DNA from: Gautieria morchelliformis
Lineage: Eukaryota; Basidiomycota; Agaricomycetes; Gomphales; Gomphaceae
Direction: 5' to 3'
DNA: 64,000 bases
NCBI GenBank assembly: GCA_015179125.1
Contig: WHVA01000334.1
Location: forward strand, 1 to 64,000
Below are positions 11,005 through 23,275 of this stretch, piece by piece (within the stretch, counting starts at the first letter, position 1; every line of letters begins with the position of its first letter). A program made the position numbers and the translations under genes. The notes beneath the pieces were generated by a model, which saw only the letters and a list, made by a program, of their open reading frames with translations, was not told the DNA's origin and made no database searches.

Positions 11005-11912
11005 ATCTAAAAGTGGCTATGATTTGGCGATGAGGTACGCAACGTCACGCGTGTCACACACACTGTATGAACGAAGAGCCTCTACCCTCCCAACTCTTTA
11101 GAGGGCTTATACCCAGTGAAAAGCGCCTTTGGTGATCTGACACCAGCTGGTTCAGAGTGGGAGATCCGCCCCTTGGTTGTCGTCGTCGTTGTGTCTAGTA
11201 CTCTCCCTGATCTCGTGTATCACACTGTTCCTGACGCGTATCTCTTAGCTCTGCAGCCTCAGCAGTAATACGAAGTATCCCGCGTTGGATGGTGCGCAAC
11301 AGCGCATTTATAGCACCCTCTGTGCATTCTTACTGACGTTGTATGCCTCCGCTGCAGATTCCACCATCCTCAGGACCATGTGCGATGACTCGGAGTCAGG
11401 CCTCAGCATCAGGCGCATTGCATTTGCGTACGTTGCGGCCATGTGGTGCGTTAAAAGCATGTTGCATATATACATATTATACTGATGTTTTCCCTTGCCT
11501 TTCCCACCTCCTTCCCCTGCCTCCATTTCTCCTGGATTCATTTCGGTTCGGATTTGTTGCAGCGGGACTTGGCGGGATAGCGGTAGGCGGTAGGTAGCTT
11601 AGCTACTAGTTGAATTTTCTAGTCCAATGTATCTATCTAGGTCTATAGTTATGAAAATATAATATCTTTCAACTATTAAATTGAGACCAGAACCCGGCAT
11701 ATACTCGAAAGACTAATCCATATGGTGCGCCGATTTGGCCCGTGGGTACAGGCTCAATTATCTGGCGACGTCCGGCGAGTGCAGGAACTCACCATCTCTA
11801 GCCAGAGTCAATTTTCACTGGGCATTACCGCTTCTTGAACACCAAAGGCACATTCAATGGCCTTATTATTGAGTTAGCAGGGTCACGAGTTGATCAACAG
11901 GTAGAACACCAC
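11005..11912. other. ATP10 upstream region and P450 3' flank
   Basis: About 0.9 kb between two minus-strand genes. It should hold the ATP10 promoter and the P450 terminator. It contains a pyrimidine-rich tract (about 11485-11540) and an AT-rich stretch (about 11640-11690). No convincing gene was found; short open frames on both strands overlap one another and lack motifs. Confidence 0.4.
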
Positions 11913-14358
11913 TCACGTCATCGTAATCACTTGGCGGTAACGGAGGAGCTTGTCACGTTTCTGGAGCAGAGTAAGCCCCTCATATTGCTCTGGGTTCTTT
12001 AGCTCAATTCTGTATCTCCGGACAATCAGCGTGAGGATCGCAACGCTCTGTGACGCTTGTTAGTTGTTTATACTAACCCCCATGTCCAGAAAACTTGCCT
12101 CTATCTCGGAAAATCTAGGGTAGAGCAGGGCCTATTGTCAGCTGAAAGCGTCGGACTCTCTTTCTTTCTACGCATACACACCTTCTCCCCAGACAGGCTC
12201 TCGCCCCTAATACATTTCAAAATCAAGCACTCTTTTATGAAGAAAGAGAAGAAACGCACCACCGGAAAATGGCAGAAATGCATCCTTTGGCCAATCTCCC
12301 AGAAATCTGGACGGTTTGAATGTCATCGGGTCCGGCCAAATACGCGCTATAATGTATTTCTCGTCAACGCACATCATAGTAGCGAGTATTCTGACGATGT
12401 GGCCGATACTCACGGTTGTAATGAAGGCCCGGTGGGTTGAGGATTAATACCGTGTCCTTTGGCACAACAATACTATCCATAGAGCCATCTGGTCGGAGGG
12501 TAGGGAGCGTCGTATCTTCTGCAGAGTATTTGGGAATAACCGGCGCCTATGAGACGGTGTGGTGAATGACATATACTTCCGGAGACATGGGGAACAAACT
12601 GAAGGGAAGAGCCGCAGCGTCTCGTAAAGCACAGCCAGGGGATAAGTAAGCGCGCTCATCTGCTCGTAGGTCTATTTCAGGTGATAAACGTCAGTGTCAA
12701 ATGATGGTGGAAGGGGCATAAACGTGTACGGGATTCTCGTTTGTGGGGACCAACGATATGATCTGTTGATAAAGGATCTCCTGCTCCTCTTGCTCAATTG
12801 CCAGGAGGCCAAGCGCGAAATACAATGTGTTTGCTGAGGTCTGTCAAAACACAGTAATAGGCAAAGAAATAAGTTTACCGGATGAAGACAAACATACCTC
12901 GTGACCAGCAATGAGGAAAATAAAAATATTACCTAGGCAAGATAGAACAATTCGTCAAATGTTCCCGAAAGCGACTCCTCATAAATTTACCGATCACTTC
13001 CTGATCTGACAATCGATTTTTCATGTCATCCTTTGCGTTGGCGTCGAGAAGAGAGCTGAACAAATCATGACGGTCGTCTATGTCTTCCGACGCCTTACGC
13101 TCTGCAACCATCTCCTGCATATATTCCTATCCAAGTCGCATCCAATTCAACAAGGCGAATGAAGACCGCCGTCATTTAAGCATGACTAACCTGAAGTTCA
13201 TCTACGGAATCTTGATAGTGGCGAAAGGTCTTTGAAAAGTAGTAGGCCCATTTCGGCACCACAATTTGGACCATAATATGGCTGGAGACGGTATGTAATG
13301 CGGCCCTGAATGTCATCCGGTGTCCTGGGGGAATCTCTTTGTCCTCCCCCCACGAGAGGCGCTGACCGAAGCCTAGCAGTATTTAGAGCCTAAGAGCGGA
13401 TTCAGGATGGGTCCACCCACCAGCTGCACCAATGACGAGAAGGGCAAGCTGGAGAGAACTCAACAAAGGTCAAAGATATAAACCATAATCCTGTACTCGC
13501 CTGTAGCGTGATGGTTGCGCCGTGATCTATGACCACCTCTGACTTATCTGTGCTCCAAGAATCAAACATGCCCACTGTGGCCTGAACCGCCTCGTCCCAC
13601 ACAAGTTTGTTGTTTCTCTACATTCCTCGTTAATTCACAGAGCACCTTGAAGATGAACCGTGTCGGACCTCTGAGAATGCGGGTGCTGTGACCTTCCGAT
13701 GTCTTTTCCATTCCTCGTGCTCGGTGACAATAACATTTTTCCCAAAGAAAGCGAGGACAGTGTATTGCTGAACAGGCTTGGGAAAGCGTGCGCGGTGAAG
13801 CGTGACTTCCTGCGAGGAAAGACAAATCAATCATCTGGCAATCTGAGATAGGCTCTAAACGCCGACTTTGACCGCCACGGGGTCTGCAAGCAAATATGTG
13901 GTGGTAACGCTCGGGTACGTCACGTAACTCAATACATTCACGCCGGCGCCAGCATACCCTGTGATCGAAGGGTCAACTGCTACTATACTTTCCTACAACC
14001 ATCGTGTGCTCACATTTATGCTTGTGAATCGATGACCAGTTCGCTCCCATCGACACGCCTGGGATGCGGGCAATGCCTCCAAACATTCTTATGAGCTTAC
14101 AGGATAAGTTTGAGATTGCTGATGAAAACAGTACATTGCCTAGGAAGCCATACACAGGAAACACCACGCGAAAGCCAGGGCGGTAGCTTTGCGAGGCTGT
14201 TAGGGAATCGATCGACCAGGGTCATCGAATTAGACGCACTTGATAGTTTCCAGCGCCCTGCGGTACTTGGAGTAGGAATTCAGGCCGAAAAGGAGCAGGA
14301 GACCACCAACTAAAAGCTGTAGGGCTCCGGTACTTGGAATGACGTCAAGACGGAACAT
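11913..14358 (-). CDS. cytochrome P450 monooxygenase
   Basis: A membrane-anchored heme-thiolate monooxygenase with about 17 short exons. Exon 1 (ATG at 14358-14356) encodes a hydrophobic N-terminal anchor (GALQLLVGGLLLLFGL). Further exons give FPVYGFLGNVLF, YLLADPVAVK, EEWKRHRKVTAPAFSE (helix C), an I-helix with FLIAGHETSAN, the K-helix ExxR in LYETLRLFP, the PERF-like FKPSRFLGDWPKDAF, and the heme loop FSGGARACLGRR with the ligand Cys, then FSEIEA. The C-terminus reads SVAILTLIVRRYRIELK. The stop is at 11913. One donor near 13500 is GC rather than GT. Exons 1 and 2 do not join in frame: exon 2 carries what looks like a small insertion near 14175, so this allele may be a recent pseudogene or the first junction differs. 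The substrate cannot be predicted, and no partner biosynthetic genes are nearby. Confidence 0.85.
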
Positions 14359-14808
14359 GGTGGATGTAGAGAAGTGGACAGCTTTAGTGCCGAACGTGTG
14401 TTACCATTGGCTGAGCCGCCATCGGGACGGTCGGATATGCAAGGCGTATCAAGGTCCTGCATAAAATTAAAAGGTAGCACGGTGGATGACTATCCGTAAG
14501 CCCATATAAGTTCTAAACCGTGGGAGCGACGCGTGTCCTCACTGATCATAACTATTGGATTTGATCTAGCTACTTTCATCAGCGATATCAGTATCTGGTT
14601 CCGCCACCGAGTGCGCCAGAGGGTAGATATCACCTTGCGTGACGTAGGCAGTGTTCCAAAAGTAAGCACGCCACATTCTGTCGCCTTAGTTAGGTCCACG
14701 AGAGGGCTGCCATCGGGACGGTCGGATATGCAGGGTGTATCAACTGTTGAGATCCCGGGCGGCACTTCGGTCACTACGGCATGCTGGCATAAGCCAATGA
14801 CGCGTGGT
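14359..14808. repeat. repeat-bearing region upstream of P450
   Basis: It holds two direct copies of a phrase of about 36 bases (14407-14443 and 14705-14741; core gccatcgggacggtcggat). It also holds pieces at 14461-14485 and 14610-14680 that reappear as one shorter block at 31258-31378, on the far side of the composite hAT element. No gene was seen. The P450 promoter must lie here. Confidence 0.55.
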
Positions 14809-15043
14809 TAGTGTTGCCGGCAGCTCCGCTCGGTTCGGCTTAAGCCGACAGCCGAGCTCCTTATTAACCGACCCGCGCCAGCTTTGAGCGTTATTTAGCT
14901 TGGCTGCTAGCCGGCGTCCAAACCGGCTAGCCCGGCAGCCGTTGACTAAGAAGCCCGGTAACGGAGTTACATAATACATTCCATGAAAGTCCCGTCTTAA
15001 GCTGCACCATTGCGCGATGATCTCGCCGTGGAATCAACACTTA

Positions 15044-16356
15044 TGACGAGGCTCCCGCGCCCTCTGCTAACCCTGCGGCTACACCAGCCAGGGGCATGTT
15101 TCGTTTCCTACGAACTGCTGGTTCAGACGATTCCAGCTCGGAATCAGAAAGCGCTGATGATGATGAAAGTGACAGCGATGGAGACGCGGCCCAGCCGCAG
15201 AAAAAGGTATCCCGGTCCAGACGTGATCAAGAAGACGAGCGCGAGGACGAAGACGATGTAAAAAGGATCGTCAAAAGCGCAAAGGTTAAGCGGTTGGAAG
15301 AAATGGAAGGCACGGGCAAGGCAATAGATAATGCCTTAAAAATCAATCACTGGGCGGCTATTTCGAATGGTGCGTCGCTTCAAGGGCCTCTTGCAGATTC
15401 TGACTTTTAAACAGAATTTGACAAACTTGTCCGCCTTGCTCAAAGACAGACCAACGTCGCCGAACGAATACCTGATTTCTATATCCGTACACTTTCGGGT
15501 CTCGAGGATTCTCTTAATAATGCTATGGCAAAGGAGAAAGAGGCTAAGGAAAAAATGAACCTTAGTAATTCCCGAGCGCTCAATGGAACGAAGCAAAAGG
15601 TGAAGAAGATCAACAAGGAATACGAGGCAGATATCAAACGTTTCCAGGAGGTACGCCTGAATCATTTAATTATTTATGACCAGATATAATGCTCAGGATC
15701 CAGAAGGGTTCGAGCGTGAATATGCTGCGGCTGTCGCTGAACCCGCAGTAGCTCAAGCAGAAGAAAGCTGTGAAGGTTGACGTCGAAGAGGAGGGGGATG
15801 AAGGTGGCGACTTCACCAGTGTTGGCAAAGGCTGCAAGGCTTTAGACTTTACCCCTGACAGTGTCTTCAAAAATCTCCAGAATGTACAGGAAAGCCGTGG
15901 TAAAGGTTGTATTCAGCTTAAGGCTTCATTGTGGCATAAGACTGATCAACTTGACTGTCAGAACACGGATCGAGCGGTACAGACCAATATCCTGGAAAGG
16001 TTGCTCGAGGTTGCCAATACCTCATATCAACGTATTCATGTCTTGCTTGCACTTATATCATCTCGATTCAATTACAACTCATCTGTATTGACTCATATGC
16101 CCATCAGTCTGTGGCTCGCTTCGCAGCGTGAGGTCGACCAATTGATTGCTATCGTCATGGATGACCCTTTGTATTTGGCACAAGAGATTACAGAGGATTA
16201 CGACAAGTTTACCAAAAGCTGGCAAAATATCCACCTGCACGGCACAGAATATGTGGATCGAATCAGGACGAGATAGGGCTGTACGAGCGCGTATGTCATG
16301 CGCAAGCTTTCTATGAGAAGACAAATCAGCGTCGCCTTGAACACATTTACTCCAAG
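15044..16356 (+). pseudogene. truncated copy of eIF3 subunit c (N-terminal part)
   Basis: eIF3c (Nip1 in yeast) is a core subunit of translation initiation factor 3. This copy holds only its N-terminal region. Recognised blocks: acidic FLRTAGSDDSSSESESADD, VKRIVKSAKVKRLEEMEGTG, KAIDNALKINHWAAISN, then EFDKLVRLAQRQTNVAERIP and FYIRTLSGLEDSLNNAM, DPEGFEREYAAA, and after a frameshift near 15760 GDFTSVGKGCKALDF, NTDRAVQTNILERLLEVAN, VLTHMPISLWLASQREVDQL. A segment after ITEDYD is missing, and the copy stops after RRLEHIYSK. The PCI-containing C-terminal half is absent. Introns with GT-AG borders remain (for example 15370-15414), so this is a DNA-level copy, not a retrocopy. It lies just inside the putative left end of the hAT element and is probably captured cargo (inference). 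Confidence 0.85.
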
Positions 16357-16457
16357 GTGATATTATGATGCATCTTTGTTGTACTTTTGAATATCTATTG
16401 ACCAAAACCTAGGCTGGTGCATCCAAGTGCTTGAGCAGACTGCTACCCAATCCAAAC

Positions 16458-17527
16458 TTTTATGATTAAAATATTAGGTTAATGCCTTCGACAAAGGATT
16501 CCGATTGCTTAGCGGCTGGGACCGCTATATCTGCCCTTTTCCTGTGTGCTGACTAAGCCTTCCGAGGCGCGTCCGGCACTGATGGATGAAGGTCACGTGA
16601 CCATGTCAACGAAAGAATGGTCTCAATCTAGAGTATAGCTGTCTCAAAAGGCTTCACTTTTGAGGTAGTTTAGAGTAAACAATAATAGTAGACTCTCAAC
16701 GAAGAATTGGAGAAAACTATTGAGATTTAAGTTCTGTAGCTATCAAACAAGACTACAGTGACTTCAGGGGGTGAAACAGTTGATTCTGGATGATTGATTC
16801 ATACATTCGTGGTAGCTACTTATACTATACTAGTGATAACTACCAGTGTTTGAGATAGTGAGTTAATGGGTCAAAAAACTACATATAACTAAAGGGGTGA
16901 CTACTTATAGTCATAAAGCCATGGGAATGATGGGGATAGTGTCAGGGGTGTTAGGCTTTGGAATAAAGTCTTGTACCTACTATACAAAGCCCCTGTCTAC
17001 ATGGTGTCAAGATAGTAATCAGCTGGTCGTGTCACGGAGCTCAATAGAAAATAGAAATCAAATCTCTCCTGTGTAGCATAAATGCTAGTCTTGGTGATGG
17101 GGCCGCTGTCTCTGTGCCTCTTCTATGGGGCAGCTGATTGAGCACACGTACTTGGAATGACATTCTATAGTCATTCCGCGACGTCCGATACTCCTGTGCA
17201 GTCTGTGCTCCTCTGTGGCATTTGGTGCCCGCACCTCCTCGGTGCCTGTGGCCTGGCGCCTGTCGACATCATGGCCGATGCCATCAGTCGATAGGCGCAC
17301 TGTCTCTGATCGGCTGCACGTGGTCGATGCTCTTGTCCCTGTATCTTATCTGATCTACAGATAAGATAGCTGCTTGGTCGTGATGTCATGTGTCTGTCAT
17401 CTGTGTGTGTCGAAGTCTGTTGTGAGTGTCGTTCCTATTATTTTGGTCGATTATTCTCTTGTTTCTTTTATTAGTTTCTTTATATATATAGATGACTTTG
17501 AATAGCATAGTTGCATGTATCACAACA
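16458..17527 (-). mobile_element. solo LTR-like insert, copy 1
   Basis: A 1.07-kb repeat flanked by the 5-base duplication caaac (16453-16457 and 17528-17532). In its own orientation it begins TGTTGTGATA and ends in TTTTAATCATAAAA. A second, longer copy of the same family lies on the opposite strand at 40547-41905 with its own 5-base duplication. The size, five-base duplications and lack of coding sequence fit a solo LTR, although the terminus does not end in the usual CA. Copy 1 lacks a roughly 290-base internal stretch that copy 2 has. It is a fossil with no coding capacity. Confidence 0.7.
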
Positions 17528-17532
17528 CAAAC

Positions 17533-18524
17533 TAGTGCCATCAACGACACTAGTTGCTCAGGGGTTGAGTTCCACCCTGATTCACTAAGTGTGTTTTTGT
17601 ACAAGTCTGATGATAACTCTTTTCTCTGTACATGTCCCCCCAGTCCATCTTGTCCTACGTCTGAGGTGTCTACGCCTCCAGTCCACCAATGACCCCCATC
17701 ACAGACTGCTGTCATGCTACGGTTTACCCCACCCACCGACTATCCAACCCCACCCGGCGGTCACCCTTCTCCCCTACCCACCGCCAGCCTTTTTCCTCAC
17801 CCGCCTTTGCCTGCCACAGCTACAATCCCATCTGTAGTCGTGCCTCTGGACAGTGAGCTGTTGTACCTACACTTGGTGTCGGACTGGCCCTATACGCAAC
17901 TGAATGAGCACGAATTCAGCGCTCTTTGGCCCAGGCTTCCTGGCTGGTCAACAGGTCGGTTTATTTCATATTTGTGCACTGCAAAATCACTTTATTAACG
18001 AGATGCATAGCAATACTTGCCAGTCCCAAACGCCAGGAACTATCCACTCGGTTTGTCCCCTGATGACCTGCCCGGGGTGGGACAGCTTCAAGAGGTATGT
18101 GTCTGCCGTTGTCCCTTTTACATCTGCAGTTCATTTATTTAATCTAGGAGGCACCCGAGGGGGTTGAGGCGCAAGATTTTCTCAAGGGCTAGGTAACAGA
18201 ATGGGTCAAGCGTCACAAAGGACAAGAGTGTGAGGTAGATCTAATTCTCCTCAGTTGTTTCACGTTTCTTTGCCTGGTTCCCGCCACCTCATGGGCTGCT
18301 GACCACTTAGATGCATTCAGCACCAGCAGTATACCATGGAGTCCGACAGCATTGGTGAGTCTATTAGCGCTAAGTGTAGATTTGTACTAAGGATATCTCA
18401 TGCAGGCTTTTACGATCCGCTTCTATGGGGTTCCATAAGATTCTGGCGACAATCCCTCCAAGTACACCGTGGTATAACTACTACAAGACTTGTAAGTCTA
18501 ATAGTATAAAAAGATTTCCCTCCA
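17533..18524 (+). pseudogene. unidentified decayed coding fragment
   Basis: Between the solo LTR and the hAT transposase lie exon-like pieces. One reads VVVPLDSELLYLHLVSDWPY and then FSALWPRLPGWSTG. A GT-AG intron (about 17955-18009) leads to QYLPVPNARNYPLGLSPDDL, and another to EAPEGVEAQDFLKG, where the frame meets a stop. The upstream part (about 17700-17830) is Pro-rich. I do not recognise the protein. It could be a second gene of the hAT element or another captured host fragment. Confidence 0.4.
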
Positions 18525-19525
18525 ATGCCACGCAAGAAGGCTGCTGATCAGTCACTGAAGCCTCAGGAACCCCAACCTCCAGCCATGGGGCCCCGTGTCC
18601 GTAAAAATACAGCATATCAAGATGCTATTCAACATATTGTTGAAGAGGATGAAGATGGTGATATGCATCAACCCCAAACTAGGCAGGGTACTAGGGTTCG
18701 TCTCTCCAGAGCAAAGAAAACTCTGGCCACTCCTGCCACAGATGTTGGAAATATGGAACCAGGCCCACCAGCGGCAGCCTTGAAGGCATGTGCTAAGATG
18801 GCTTGTGAGAAACGACGTGAAGATCGTTTGGCCTGCAATGAAGATGAGCGATAGGCTCATGATATTGGGGCTTTTTTCGTAGATGAGCCTGGTCATATCG
18901 CTGAAGGTGCGTTTCTTCTGTCTCTCTGGCTATAGTAATAGTAACATGTGTTTAATAGTATCACATGATCTAGCAGCATTGCCGGAAGATCAGCCACCTT
19001 CTCCTAGGGAAGACACAGCATCTATCTATGATCCTGCAACACCACAACCGGCCGCAACACCCCAACGTCCACATACAGCTGCTATCTCACAATCTCCATT
19101 TGGGCATGTCTCCGACCACCACGTTCCCGAACAGCCAACGACATGTGGCACTTCTTCAAGAGGGGTGCAACCAGAACTACATGTGCTTATTGCAAGTATG
19201 TGAAGGCATAATGTAGCTGGCGTGAGACTGATGGTATATTTCATTATCAGAAACCCATTTGAATATTCTCTAAAGACAACAACAAGTGTTCTTCGGGACC
19301 ACATCGAAGAATACCATATACATGAGTATGTCGAAGTATGTAAGCAAAACGGATGGGCAATCAAGATCAAATATCTGATGAGTAACTACCATGAATCAGA
19401 TCCCATAACTACACCACGTCCACTCTTTACTATGGCTTGGTTCAAGACTGCCTTTGCAAATTGGATTGTTGCTGATGATCAGGTAAGAATGATTCAAACA
19501 AAATGGTCCTGTCTGAATTGTCATA

Positions 19526-21770
19526 CTAGGTGGGTACCCGCGCTTCGCGCGGGGGTGTAGGTCAAACGCCTCGGTAAGGTCAAACACATCAGTAAGGGAG
19601 GGTGTTCACATTGACAACAATGTATATTCTTCTAGGATATATTAGATATCTTTTAAAATATCAACCCTAACCAAATTCATAATCCATCATTTTGAGCAAC
19701 TTGTATATTGTGGACATCCTAAATTTTTTTGAATGTTCTGATATTTTAAAAATATGGTTGTATGTGCTAAAGCATGGTGTGTATTGATATAACAGAGCAA
19801 TTTCAGAGAGGATGTGGATGACTATATATTAAAAGTATACATGAAACATGTTAGATGTACAATCACAGAATATAGAAGCAAGTATGGACAATACCTGTAC
19901 TATATTATTATATATGGTTGAGAGATCTGATTAGAAGGTATGTTTAAAATAAGATGCATGTATTAGTACAAAGATATGTAACTATTGATGTTTAGACAAT
20001 GGGGTATACACCCTTTCCTGGGGGAGCAGCAGACTGTGAGAAAGAACTTTGGGGCTAGGATTAAGCATGCCTTACAGGTGCTGGCAACTGCCTCAATTTT
20101 GATATATTTTATGAAATATAGATGAGCTAAGCTATATATACATATATATGACATGGATAAACATCCTCCAAGGCCAAGTGAATCAGTAAGGTCAAGTGCA
20201 TTGGGGTAAATAGGATCATGCAAAATATATCCCTGTTCATATAGTATAATGAATCATATATGCACCCATGGAACAGCCGAGCATGCAGACCTCTCTCTCA
20301 ACCTCTGGGATGGCCCTCCCAGCGACTCTAGACATGAAAGTGGTAATGGTCTTGACTGAATCATCAGAGATTATAATATTGCACCTATTGTCATAATCCA
20401 CAGGTTTCAAAGCTTGTGCATTGTGAAATAGATCCAATAGTGATCTTGGGGATCCTGAATTTTGACAATGTGGTTATATCAATATGCCAGCTGATCCTCC
20501 GGTGACACTCTCACAGAACCAGAAACAATACCAAAATCAGAAATGGGGGAAGACCCAAAGTGCAGTTGGATAGCATGTCCTCACACGTAACATGTCCTCA
20601 CAGGTAGCGTGTCCCCACACGTAACGTGTCCTCACAGGTAGCGTGTCCCCACACGTAACGTGTCCTCACAGGTAGCGTGTCCCCAAATGTAACGTGTCCT
20701 CACAGGTAGCGTGTCCCCACACGTAACGTGTCCTCACAGTTAGCGTGTCCCCACACGTAATGTGTCCCCACCGGTAGCGTGTCCCCACCAGCAGAACCAG
20801 AAACAATACCAAAATCAGAAATGGGGGAAGACCCAAAGTGCAGTTGGATAGCATGTCCTCACACGTAACGTGTCCTCACAGGTAGCATGTCCCCAAACGT
20901 AATGTGTCCTCACATGTAATGTGTCCCCACAGGTAGCGTGTCCTCACAGGTAGCGTGTCCCCACACGTAACGTGTCCTCACAGGTAGTGTGTCCCCACGT
21001 GTAATGTGTCCTCACAGGTAGCATGTCCCCACACATAACATGTCCCACACGTAATGTGTCCTCACATGTAACGTGTCCCCACAGGTATGGTGTCCTCACA
21101 CGTAACATGTCCTTGCAGGTAGCATGTCCTCACAGGTAATGTGTCCTCACAGGTAACATGTCCTCACACATATCAGGGACATGTATCAGTATCTATTTTG
21201 TGACATATAAAATAGCAAAAGAAACCACATGTAAGCAGCTGTTGTCATTAATTTTAGCAAAGTCAGGATAATTCATTGATATTTATATTTTTTTTTTCAA
21301 AAAAAGATAAAAAAAAACACACTACATTAAAACAGAAGTTGTTATTAACTTTAGCAAAGTCAGGATATTTAAGTTGGCTGTTATTAATGTTAGGAAGTTA
21401 GATTTATTGATGTCTATTTGCGAAAAAATATCAAAAAAATGTACAGGACATTGAAGCAGAAGCTGGTGCCAATTCACAGCCAAAGAAGCCCAGAGACACA
21501 CAGAAAGACACCAAGACCCCAGCCAAAGCAATAGTAAGCCCACCAGTACAGCCAGAACACAGGAAGACACCTGTGGGGAGTGCAGTTCTGCAGCATTGCT
21601 CTCTTTATACCAAGTGAAGGGTCGTGCACGGACCACCCTCGCGTATGGTCGCGAACCGGTCATGTGACCTGGAATGCTGCTGCGCCGCTTGCGCGCTCCG
21701 CTGACAAACTAATGACCAAGCATTGGTCAGCGCACCCACAACCACCCACCCCCCGCGTTTAACTCTTAGA
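19526..21770 (-). mobile_element. non-autonomous Helitron unit 1
   Basis: A unit of about 2.2 kb with the 3' terminus at 19526: CTAG plus a 7-base-pair hairpin with a ttc loop at 19537-19553. The other end on the minus strand is TCTAAGAGTT at 21770, a plausible Helitron 5' TC end. It contains the minisatellite 20575-21175 and no gene. Its layout and both ends resemble unit 3 (23276-25478), so these are two copies of one family. Confidence 0.6.
20575..21175. repeat. minisatellite, about 18-base unit
   Basis: Tandem variants of cacaggtagcgtgtcccc and cacacgtaacgtgtcctc alternate in a higher-order unit of about 36 bases. There are roughly 30 imperfect copies, interrupted by a duplicated block at 20787-20850 that also lies just before the array (about 20517-20580). 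Helitrons are known to accumulate minisatellites. This is not a CRISPR array because there are no unique spacers. Confidence 0.85.
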
Positions 21771-23275
21771 CTAGGTGGATACCCGCGCTTCGCGCGGGGG
21801 TGCAAGTCAAACACCTCGGTAAGGTCAAACGCATCAGCAAGGTCAAACGCCTTGGGTAAATCAAACTTGGGATAAGTCAAACACATTCGGATAAGAAAAT
21901 TTCATTCAGATAAGTAAAACACATCTTATTGATTGAAAGTAGCTCTAAGTAACACATCAAGGTAGGTAATGTTATGACCATGCTGCTTGACCAACTCTGG
22001 TACCTCCATGCCTCCTCTGGCTCTATTCCGCAACGTCCACACTTTGACCTTTTGATCCCCTTGTTCTTTACTATTCACATACTTCCCCTTTTGACTCTAT
22101 TCACCGGCCTTCCCTACTTGACCCTTAGCATAGCAAGTCCGGAGCATCAGGAGATCCATTTGTTCCACTATCAATGTTACGACTGTTCCGCTCAACCATC
22201 TCCACCATATCCGCATATCCTCCGCACCACCTCTGCACCGCCTCCGCACCACCTCCGACTCTATTCCACAACATCTGCACCATCTGCAACCCTCTACCTC
22301 GACCCTGGTGATTTCAGTACCCCTGGCCACCTCCAGATACCGGCCCCCGTACTCGACCCTGAACACAGCAAGATACCATTTCCGTAATTCCGTTTCTTCC
22401 GAGGCCTATTGTACATACTCACCTTGTTCTTTGCCATTGTACTTACCCTACCCTGCACCCCCCTTGTCATCCCGTTGTTCCGCATTAGTTACTTGCCCTG
22501 TATGTCTATCCGATTCCTGCACTCTCCAGAATTTGCTTAGTACCATACCATTACCTGTTGCTTCAGCTCTTTGTATAAAACCCCCTCATGTATGTCTCTG
22601 TTCCTGCAATCAGATAATCAACTTCGATACGTGATTCCCTTCGCACTGTCTCCTGTTCTTAGCACAGCGAGTTTTGCTAGTCTTGTCTCCTTCCACTCTC
22701 GACCCTCTGTCCTCCGCCTCTTCCGCCTCTTCTGACCTTTGTTCTCCGACCCTCGAACCTCGACTCTCAGTACTCTGTTCCCGACTTCTGCCTTCTCCGA
22801 TATCCGCAAGTCAATCCTGAAATACTTAGGACGGTAGTTCATCAGGGGCGCAACACATAAGTGGAAGCCGTTGTCCTTTCCAGTTCCGGCCTCTGGGAAT
22901 TCCAATACGTAACAATCAATTAGACCCACATTCCCCTTGTTCTTTTGCCTATTGATTGTTCTTAGTTCTACCCGGCACCCCCGTGTAGTTCCTCTTGTTC
23001 CGTATTAGTTACTTACTCCATTTATCCTAGTTACTTTTGCTTGCACTGGAATTGCTTACCTCTACCTTCTGACATGTTGTCTCAGCTCTTTGTATAAAAC
23101 CCAGTCATGTGTGCCTCTATTCTGCAATCAGATAATTGACTTTGATATGTGACTCCCTTTGCACAGTTTCCTATTCTTACCACAGCAAGTACTTGCAAGG
23201 CCTCTGTCTCTCTGACCTCTGCCTTCCAACTCGATTTCTGATATCCAACTTAACTCGATTCTTGACCCCTTACCT
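21771..23275 (-). mobile_element. Helitron-bounded unit 2 with LTR-derived filler
   Basis: A Helitron 3' end at 21771 (hairpin intact) is followed by about 1.3 kb of pyrimidine-rich sequence. It includes two direct copies of a segment with ctttgtataaaaccc and a downstream gcaatcagataatc-like phrase (about 22570-22650 and 23085-23160). That segment resembles the TATA-to-R region of the Gypsy LTR at 42380-42939, so the filler is probably decayed Gypsy LTR sequence. No gene was seen. The Helitron end at 23276 that closes this unit has a weakened hairpin and is preceded by T rather than A. Confidence 0.45.

Noticed and set aside
9876-14358. Secondary-metabolite cluster around the P450
   Set aside because: The only intact neighbour is ATP10, a housekeeping gene; no synthase, transporter or regulator is nearby.
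20575-21175. Possible CRISPR-like array
   Set aside because: The repeats are contiguous 18- and 36-base variants without unique spacers, and the genome is eukaryotic.
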